Shown here piece after piece: positions 56,641-64,000 of a stretch of 64,000 nt of DNA. A program made the translations under genes and the position numbers. Below the pieces are notes generated by a model, which saw nothing but the letters and a program-made list of their open reading frames with translations, was not told the origin of the DNA and did not search any database. Location: positions 136,867,624 to 136,931,623 of the forward strand of contig OY755038.1 of NCBI GenBank assembly GCA_963576565.1. Reading direction: 5' to 3'. This DNA comes from Aspidapion aeneum. Its lineage: Eukaryota > Arthropoda > Insecta > Coleoptera > Brentidae. The stretch's first letter is position 1. Every line of letters begins with the position of its first letter.

Positions 56641-57525
56641 ATGTCCGACGAGTTGCTAATTAACTTGGACTCCGACGAAGAGTTATCCGACTCCTCCATT
56701 GTTACCGTCATTCCCCGACGACCTAACCTTTTAGAGGATGACCCGTCCGTCGTTTTACCGCCGGTGTCCAGACCGTTTTGGATGCCGATCACCCCTGACC
56801 TGTGTTGGCGGTGTGGAAAGGTGGGACACAGAAAGGACCATTGACAAGCAAGGAAGGTGCTATTTTGTTCGACCTGTGGAAGGGTAGGGGTAAAGTCCGT
56901 GGAGTGCTGTTGTCGGAGTCCGGTGCTAAATCGAGGAGAGGGAAACGGCCCTTATCCACCGAAAAACACTCCGGGGACCAGCGCTCGTGGATACCGCCCT
57001 AACGCCCCCGCTTCGCTCACAGGTTTTGGTCAACAAAATCCTTCCGTTCCACTGAAACTCACGCCGTCGACTGACCGAAGGGGAAGACGCCCTGACGACT
57101 CTGAATGGTGGGTTCTTCCGTCCACCAGTGGTCAAGGTCAAAGTAATCACCTTAACCAATCCGAGTGGTGGACACTACCATCTGATCGCCCAAGTTTTGG
57201 GAAACCCTCCGAGTCCGTCCCCACCAGTCGTCAGGGAAACCGTCCCGAGTCTGAATCCTGGCTAGTTGATATCGACCAGGAAGATAAACCTGGTCCGTCC
57301 ACATCCAACACGCTCCCCGAAAGCCTCCATCTGGTTGAGGTACCTCGTACCGGCTCTCAAAAGGCACCCACATCCGGTCCATTGGGAAACCGCCCAACGG
57401 GCCGTGGCCCGACGAGATCCCGGTCCAAACACCGTCACACCCCATCCGTCCGAAGTATTGGTATCCAGGTGGGACCTAGTGCCGATGGATACCAAGAATT
57501 TGGGGTACAATGCTGTCAGTTCTAA
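56641..57525 (+). pseudogene. GIANT ORF4: Gag-like double zinc-finger accessory ORF, one internal stop
   Basis: It opens at ATG 56641 (MSDELLINLDSDEELSD), an acidic N-terminus. A CCHC knuckle CWRCGKVGHRKDH follows, whose last Cys position is TGA (56842-56844). The same frame then runs on to 57525. A second CX2CX9C finger (CSTCGRVGVKSVEC) lies at about 56870-56910, and the rest is Pro/Ser/Arg-rich with two copies of SEWWxLPS near 57100 and 57165. The finger pair matches the end of this element's own Gag (CWRCGQTGH, CSRCGRDGV), so ORF4 may have arisen from a nucleocapsid duplication. No membrane segment was seen, so it is not env. The length is 294 codons if the stop is a late mutation. Confidence 0.7.
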
Positions 57526-58719
57526 CCAATAAAAAGCTGTATGCAATAAAACACACTTATGAGACTTGTACAACCTGTGGTTGTCCGGATGCTTTGTTTT
57601 TAACATAAGCATCAACCGTTGGTTTTCCGCCTGCATTTGTCCACCGTTTCCGTGATGTTTGGTGAGGATCGGGGGGTGCTCTTGTCCATCACTTGTGCTG
57701 GCTACGCCCCCCACTCACCAAACATCGAAAGGGAAGCTAACCCTGCCCGCAACCTGTTCATTAGAACCGCCTTGCAGCACCTCATACGCACTCCAATACT
57801 GTGTTAAGGGAAGCCACCCTGGAACTTTGATGTACTACCGAAAGCACCATTCATTTAACAGCCCACTCCTGATCTCTCCACCGAACCGTCCGTCAGAGCC
57901 AGAAAGTAGGTTGTCAGGCTAGTTTCCAAACCGTTCGTGTCCGAGCTAAGGATATGCTAAACAACCACTTAGAGAGTATGTAATGGAAACCGTTAACACT
58001 CACCAAGAACCAGAGTTTATCAGAATTAAGGAGACACTCGCTTGCCGAATTAAGGATGAGAAAACCCGTGCTTCACGGGAATAACGGCCTGATTATAGAA
58101 ATTGTTCGTAGGTCTATGGATTCCTACTAAATTAAGAAGTACTGCAGATTTTAGATTATTACTCTAGCGAAATCGCCACGAGTTCTGACCTGAACGTAAA
58201 ACAACTAAAAGCAAAGTAATTGGTCCACAGCAATAAAACTCCTTCGGTTGAAAACCGTGGTATCTTGAAACCGACGTATAGAGTCTATGTTGCACTCTCT
58301 GTAACGCCTTTCCCGTTTTTTTTCCCTGAAAATATGAGAGATTAGGAGGGGTTTATAGAATGGATACAGTGCTACTTTGGAGTGCATTAAAGCTCCGATG
58401 ATTTTTTTTAAGGGTGTTCCGTAAATCCGTTTAACATTGGGTGCCGGCCCAAAGTTTACTGACGTAACAGTATGGAAGAACTGTCCAGTTTATGTCCAGA
58501 GGCACCAATAGGAAAGGTTGATCCAGGAACATACAGTTTTTTTGGTGTTTTATTTTTTTTATATATAGATATATATGTAGATTTTGTTTTTCCCAATCTT
58601 TAGGCATACAAGGGGTAAACAAAGAAAGAAGGAGAAAAATGAGAGGAAAAGGAAAGGATAGTCATCGTTTTATTTTTTTTCTCTTTCTTTTCTTTTTTTT
58701 TACCGAAGTAGAAGAGGAA
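57526..58719 (+). other. GIANT 3' untranslated region with polypurine tract
   Basis: No supported gene. It holds hairpin copy 2 (57654-57726) and purine-rich stretches at about 58620-58660 and just before the LTR (GAAGAGGAA, 58711-58719). The latter is the likely plus-strand primer. Confidence 0.65.
57654..57726 (+). other. GC-rich hairpin, copy 2, downstream of ORF4
   Basis: GATGTTTGGTGAG (57654-57666) pairs perfectly over 13 bp with CTCACCAAACATC (57714-57726). An inner GGGGGG (57671-57676) pairs with CCCCCC (57707-57712). The loop shares the 28-nt core CTCTTGTCCATCAC...GGCTACG with copy 1. Confidence 0.88.
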
Positions 58720-59927
58720 TGTAACGAAGTTACTAATTTTGTTCATCTATTTTTCAACGAATTTCTATTTAAGCACAGACAACCGAATATGGGTAATTAT
58801 AATAATAAAAATTACCTGAATGCTAATTCAGATTTCCGGATAAAATTACATAAAAAAGGGAATAGAAACATTACCTGGAATAAACTTGGATATTGTGTGC
58901 AGATTGGTTTAACTCTAGCTGTCTTACATAACTGAGGGTAGCTCGTAGAGACATTTTTGGTTGGTGGAAATGGCTTCATCAGATTTTCCTAAAATGGGAG
59001 TTCGGTAACCTAATCATGCCTGGTTAGTATAACCACTGGTAGCTAATTTCCTGGATCGTCCTCTGGATTGCTAAGTAATTAGTAATCCAGTATGATGATA
59101 CAGAAGTCTAATTACATACAAATTTCCCGACACCCAGTGGAATTTTCCACAGTTTTCCGGGTGTTTAGTTGTAGTCGGTTAGAGATAAGAAATATGCTAT
59201 GTAGTTGCTGCACTGAAGTCACTGTCAACCCAGGGAGTTCCCAGGTAATGAAACTGGTAGGAAAATCCCTGGTTTTCCCTCAGAAAAACCGGAATTTTCC
59301 ACTCAGGTCCCTATCAAGGAAAACCACCGTTTATGTCACTATAATATACAAATATCAAAATAAACTTACCTACAAATGATGTGCAACAGGTATGTTTTTT
59401 TCCACCTCCTAAGTCGGGTGAGGATAATCCTGGTTTTCCCGAGAAAAACAGGATTTTCCATAGCGAACAGGTTGGGCGTTATTTGGGAAAATGCCGGCAG
59501 ATTTTCCCGAAGAGAACTAATCATGTGAGAAAGTGAGGTTATTACACAGGTAAACAGTGCATCAATTTTCCGGTTTTCCCAATGAAAATCATTATTTTTT
59601 CCACGAGGTTTTCACAAAACTTTCGGTAAACTTCGGAAAGTTGCGGAGTGCTCCGAACAGCAACTTGTTAGGCAATTTTTTATGAAAACTTCGGACAACT
59701 ATAAATTCACGAGCAAAATACCGTGGTGGATCACTTGCGCTGCTGTTTAGTTACGCGTAGTTACCTTATACGTAGCGAATCACAGTTCACTCACGGCCTT
59801 TCCGCCATTGCATACCTCCGATATCAAATCTTTAGGTAAGAAATGTTAAATTTTATTTGTATTTCATGCTCTAGTTTTTTTTCTTCTTTAACTTTATTTC
59901 TTTTATATATTCCCGTTTACATTTAAT

Positions 59928-61045
59928 AAACCCCGTCCTCATTTCTCGTTTCGCGGTTTTTTATTATTATTTTTGCTCTCTTTCGAGGAAGCAAAAATGA
60001 TAACAAAGCTATAGATTATATTTCGTGGGTTGTATGTTCCGTCACCCATTTATTATTATTAATTATAGTGCTTTGCTAAAACCCCGTCCTCGTTTCCCGT
60101 TTCCCGGTTTTTTTATTATTATTTTTGCTCTCTTTCGAGGAAGCAAAAATGATAACAAAGCTATAGATTATATTTCGTGGGCTGTATGTTTCGTCAGCGA
60201 TTTATAATTATAGTGCTTTGCTAAACCCCGTCCTCGTTTCCCGTTTCCCGTCTTTTATTATTATTTTTGTTCTCGTTCGAGGAAGCAAAAATGATAACAA
60301 AGCTATAGATTATATTTCGTGGGCTGTATGTTTCGGTTCGGTTTGGTATACACCGATTTATAATTATAGTGCTTTGCTAAACCCCGTCCTCGTTTCCCGT
60401 TTTCCGTCTTTTGTTATTATTTTTGTTCTCTTTCGAGGAAGCAAAAATGATAACAAAGCTATAGATTATATTTCGTGTGCTGTATGCTTCGTCACCGATT
60501 TATAATTGTAGCGTTTTGCTAAACCCCGTCCTCGTTTCCCGTTTCCCATTTTTTTATTATTATTTTTGTTCTCTTTCGAGGAAGCAAAAATGATAACAAA
60601 GCTATAGATTATATTTCGTGGGCTGTATGCTTCGTCACCGACTTATAATTGTAGCGCTTTGCTAAACCCCGTCCTCGTTTCCCGTTTCCCGTTTTTTTAT
60701 TATTATTACTTTTGTTCTCTTTCGAGGAAGCAAAAATGATAACGAAGCTATAGATTATATTTCGTGGGCTGTATGTTTCGTCACCGACTTATGATTGTAA
60801 CGCTTTGCTAAACCCCCGTCCCCGTTTCCCGTTTTTTTCTTATTTTTGTTCTCTTTCGAGGACGCAAAAAAGATAACAAAGCTATAGATTATATTTCGTG
60901 GGCTGTTTGTTTCGTCACCGACTTATAAGTATAGCGCTTTGCTAAAACCCCGTCTTCGTTTCCCGTTTTCCGTTTTTTTTTATTATTATTTTTGCTGTCT
61001 TTTGAGGAAGCGAAAATGATAACAAAGCTATAGAGTATGTTTTGT
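59928..61045 (+). repeat. Eight-unit tandem array in the GIANT 3' LTR
   Basis: Units of about 125-155 bp begin near 59928, 60079, 60222, 60378, 60520, 60664, 60809 and 60942. They are homologous to the array at 23164-24270. Confidence 0.92.
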
Positions 61046-62086
61046 GGGCCGTTAGGTTTGTCTTCAACCCATACTTAGCCCGGCTTTGGCTCCCCAGCCT
61101 CCCTGGTTGATTGTACCGTTCTCCTGTATCCTGAATGTCTTTAATTGTTTACCTAGAGCATGAAGTAGATCTTATTATTTTTATTCTGGCCCGTTAAAAA
61201 AAACCCTAGGAGACCTTATTCCAGGAAAACTAAAAATTGGTATAGTTTTCCTCAGAATTTTTTTTTCTTAATTTTTCTCCAAACTAAGAATAAAGGCAAA
61301 CATATTTCTTCGTAGGACAGTTTTTGTTACAACTTGTAGTAAAGTATAAAAAACAGGTGCTCAGAGGAAACTTAAAAATTGGTAAAGTTTTCCACTTAAG
61401 ACAAAAATTGGTAATTATTTTGGTTCTTTTCTTTATTACAAATGCCCTTGGTAAATAATTTTCCAACCGGTACCTTACTGGTAATATAGTAAGAAAGTTT
61501 AATGCTATTTTTTTTTTAATTTTGTTGTACCTTACCTGTACATAACCGGAGACTATTCACCGTAAGACGTATATACCGACCGAAAATCCAACTCGTAAAG
61601 ATTGGCGCTAAATACCGTTACCTGTGTAAATAACCTGTCACCGAAAGAGATATATCCCCCGACCGTAAATCCGACCTGTTAACACATGTTAAATTTGTAA
61701 ATAACCTGAAACCGTAATTAATTTTTTTTTATTTATTTCCTCAGTTTGTCAGGATAATCCTGTGACGTAGTATGTTTATAGCTGCCCTTGCCAGTAGATA
61801 TTTTTGTAATTGGTGGCTTTGCCTTGCGCTTGCTTTTCCTTGCACGTAGTCGAATTTTTATCATATTTAATATAACTTACTGTTGTTTGCTTCCGTTTTC
61901 TTTTCCATAACTTATGAAATAGTTGGAAAAGGGGGTGATTTCGTAATTGTCTGTGTTGAAATAGAGAGAACAAAGTAAACTGGAGTTTTTATATATTTTG
62001 TTTATTTTTCTTAATAGAATTTAATGATTTAGTGTTTTATCAGTTTTTTTTTATTAAGTATCAAGTGACGTATATTTAATTATTTT

Positions 62087-62788
62087 AGCTCACACATATA
62101 CTATACTATAGTAAGTAGTGTGAGCTATGGTGATCCTAATTTTTTCGAGAAAAAAAAAGTTGCTCCGATTTCAAATTTTTTTATATATCTTTGCGTTTCA
62201 GATGATTTTGAAACTTTTTTGTTGCGCCGTCTGTCTGTCTGTAACGACCAACGCGCATAACTCAAAAACCGCTTGGCCGATTTTGATGAAATTTGGTACC
62301 TAGGCTGGGTCTTGGGTCGAGATGGTCCCATTTAAAAATGAACAAAATCCACCGAACGCAAACCAAATAAAAGGATGAGGGTAGATTTCAAAAATTAGAG
62401 TTTATGTGAAAATATGGCGTGTGTGATATCAAACGAAAGGTAATTGAGTCTGCAATTAAACAAAATACATTTTAATTTATTTAAAAAAAGGGTGGGGGTA
62501 TATTTTAAAAATTAGAGTTTAAGTGAAAATATAGCGTGTGTGATATCAAACGAAAGGTAATTGAGTCCGGAGTTAAACAAAATACATTTTAGTTTTTGTT
62601 TTTTTAAGGGTGGGGGTATATTTTAAAAACTTGAGTTTAAGTCAAAACATGGCTTGTGTCGTATCTAACGAAAGGTAATTTCGTCTGGAGTTGAATAAAA
62701 TATATTTCAGTTTTTGGTTATATTAGCTCACATGTACACTATAACTGTAGTACCTAGTGTGAGCTTAGGGGCCCATATATTGGCAGAG
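62087..62788 (+). mobile_element. 0.7-kb repeat inserted in the GIANT 3' LTR, hairpins at both ends
   Basis: Absent from the 5' LTR at the matching site (32245-32255). A possible TSD is TATTTT (62081-62086, 62789-62794), in T-rich DNA. Each end carries an imperfect palindrome AGCTCACA...GTGTGAGC (about 62087-62125 and 62726-62765) in direct orientation. Inside are three tandem units of about 105-120 bp (near 62370, 62490 and 62610) and a CGATTTTGATGAAATTTGG core. It is related to 33190-34260 and has no ORF. Confidence 0.75.
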
Positions 62789-62948
62789 TATTTTTTTTGT
62801 ATCACTTAGCTCAAACGATAAAATACACAGTAACTTTAGAAATTGACTTTATTTATTGAAATTGTCGTTTACCTACCTGGATATTCTTCACTGTTTAAAA
62901 GCATACCCGAGAGGCAAGGAAGACTCTAGGCTTCCTTATTTCCTAGAG

Positions 62949-63190
62949 TGGCGCCCGAGGCAAAATTTCGATCGATTCTATCCCTCGAAATCCCAGGATT
63001 GAATCGATCGAAACCCTGGGACGTCAAAAGTAGGGGAAAATTCGTTAGATAACGAAACCCTCTTACAAATTTGGCGCCCGAGGCAGAAATTCGCTCGATT
63101 CTATCCCTCGAAATCCCAGGATTGAATCGACCGAAACCCTGGGACGTCAAAAGTAGGGGAAAATTCGTCAGATGGCGAAACCCTCTTACA
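62949..63190 (+). repeat. Two 123-bp PBS-plus-U5-end units at the end of the GIANT 3' LTR
   Basis: TGGCGCCCGAGGC occurs at 62949-62961 and 63072-63084, exactly 123 bp apart. Each is followed by the same sequence ending CTCTTACA. The 5' LTR has one unit (relic TGCCACCCGAGGC at 32408), and its real primer site at 32531 is also 123 bp on. Confidence 0.9.
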
Positions 63191-63194
63191 ACAC

Positions 63195-63537
63195 TTCCTT
63201 ACTTATTTAAAAAATATATAATAAGTCTAGGTCCTAATATTTATTTTGTGTTTTGTTTAAAATAATATAACACTTGTACTAGTAAACCCATGGAATTTTA
63301 ACTTGGAAATGGAAAAAAGACAATTTATTCATCTTTTCAGCTACAAAATAATCAAAAAAACTAAGAAAAAATGATTACGCACAAAGTCTTTATTTCACTA
63401 GATCTGGGTCCTATTAATAAACGAAAATACATATGCCTAACACCGCAGCAGCAGTGCTTCTTATTTTTATTGCCAGGCTGATACTTTTTTATTTTGTTTT
63501 TCTTTATCATTTCTATGGATATACCCATTGAATATTA
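63195..63537. other. No recognisable feature
   Basis: AT-rich flank between the GIANT TSD and the MITE-like element. No ORF or repeat was seen. Confidence 0.4.
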
Positions 63538-63970
63538 GATAGTTTAAGTTGTGCTACGTATTTTTACGTAAGCATGAGATTTGACAGTTACGCAAGCGCA
63601 CTTCGTCGCACCGTCGTCAAGGTCACGTTAGGAGCTTACGTATTTACGTTAGCTTACGGCAGTCTGCGGGAACCTTAACGTTACCAAAGAATAGAATTGG
63701 TTGATTGACCGATCGAAAAATGAGGCCTAGACGATAATTTCCGCTTCCAGTATAAACGATTCTTTGCAAATATATTCCTACTGTAGTTAAAAAGACAAAA
63801 AACAAAATTGTAACATCAAAAAAACGCAGTGCCAAATTCCATATTCTCTGCTATTAGTAGATTTGTTATGGTAAAGTAAAAACATTCAACTTAACCTCAA
63901 ATTTGGAACAAAACGTAGAGCGCTTAACATGCAGTTTTACGTAAAAATACGTGGCACAACTTAAACTATC
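63538..63970. mobile_element. MITE-like element, 433 bp, with 34-bp TIRs
   Basis: The left end GATAGTTTAAGTTGTGCTAC is inverted at the right end with one mismatch over about 34 bp. TA lies outside both ends (63536-63537 and 63971-63972), as in Tc1/mariner-type MITEs. The TIRs contain an inner palindrome TACGTAnnnnTACGTA-like. There is no transposase, and the open stretch at 63644-63835 is not convincing. Confidence 0.8.
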
Positions 63971-64000
63971 TATTGACAAATTAATGTAAATACGCTATGT

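Larger units (their letters stand above)
21948..63190 (+). mobile_element. GIANT: very large Ty3/gypsy-like LTR retrotransposon, multiply invaded
   Basis: Both ends are defined. LTRs start TGTAACGAAG (21948 and 58720) and end CTCTTACA (32526 and 63190). The 4-bp duplication ACAC lies at 21944-21947 and 63191-63194. The primer site TGGCGCCCGAGCAGGGACC follows the 5' LTR by 4 nt, and a purine tract precedes the 3' LTR. Coding order is SAP-Gag, overlapping Pol (PR-RT-RNase H-IN) and two extra 3' ORFs, all on the plus strand. The present length is 41.2 kb; removing BEL-C, INNER, the solo LTR and smaller insertions leaves roughly 18-20 kb. Stops, a frameshift and a deletion show it is dead. It is the oldest layer in 21.9-63.2 kb. 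Confidence 0.92.
58720..63190 (+). repeat. GIANT 3' LTR
   Basis: 4471 bp. Without the 62087-62788 insertion and one extra 123-bp unit it is about 3.64 kb, matching the 5' LTR. It keeps the empty BEL-C target at about 61478 and its own eight-unit array at 59928-61045. It ends CTCTTACA followed by the ACAC duplication. Confidence 0.93.

Noticed and set aside
55525..57525. Envelope gene in the 3' region of GIANT
   Set aside because: No signal peptide, furin-type site or transmembrane segment in either ORF; ORF4 is a zinc-finger protein.
21948..63190. Assembly or segmental duplication explanation for the 21.9/58.7 kb and 37.9/48.6 kb repeats
   Set aside because: Exact TSDs (ACAC, CCAT), PBS next to the upstream repeat and coding order fit LTRs; the BEL-C empty site also supports two real copies.

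Overview
The window looks like AT-rich arthropod (probably insect) nuclear DNA. It holds no host gene that I can recognise; almost every base belongs to a transposable element, many nested in each other. The element mix supports an insect: three BEL/Pao families, Ty3/gypsy elements with SAP-type Gags, a DUF4817-type mariner, a jockey/CR1-like LINE and a Penelope-like element.

Region by region. 1-2306 (minus strand): decayed 5' half of a BEL/Pao element (BEL-A) running off the left edge. 2574-9687: complete but broken BEL/Pao element (BEL-B) with both LTRs and a 5-bp target-site duplication (TSD). 9693-11097: unassigned. 11100-13018: mariner-like transposon with about 375-385-bp terminal inverted repeats (TIRs) and a transposase pseudogene with a candidate 56-bp intron. 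13546-18318: Ty3/gypsy RT-RNase H fragment split by a minus-strand LINE (about 14578-18190). 18962-21859: Penelope-like RT plus GIY-YIG pseudogene between inverted repeats of about 480 bp.

21948-63190 is one very large Ty3/gypsy-like retrotransposon, here called GIANT, with LTRs of about 3.6 kb before later insertions, TSD ACAC and a tRNA-Lys-type primer site. It was hit repeatedly. A young BEL/Pao element (BEL-C, 24689-31643, LTRs differing at one base, intact polyprotein) sits in its 5' LTR; the 3' LTR preserves the empty site. A second SAP-Gag gypsy element (INNER, minus strand, 37961-50992, LTRs about 2.35 kb) sits inside its Gag zinc knuckle. A solo LTR (51293-52025) splits its protease, and a 0.7-kb repeat sits in its 3' LTR. 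Without these, GIANT was roughly 18-20 kb.

GIANT order is LTR, primer site, 3.5-kb leader, SAP-Gag, -1 overlapping Pol (PR-RT-RNase H-IN), then two further ORFs that are not env-like. The last has a Gag-like double zinc finger and is preceded by a convincing 3' splice site. Each of the two extra ORFs is followed by a copy of the same GC-rich hairpin with an identical 28-nt loop core. This 3' accessory region is the best candidate for something undescribed.

Only BEL-C looks able to make functional protein. BEL-A, BEL-B, the gypsy fragment, LINE, Penelope element, mariner and GIANT carry stops, frameshifts or deletions. INNER keeps a 1026-codon pol frame, but its RT active site is YLDY instead of YLDD. 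All coordinates and comparisons were read by eye; repeat edges without a TSD are approximate.
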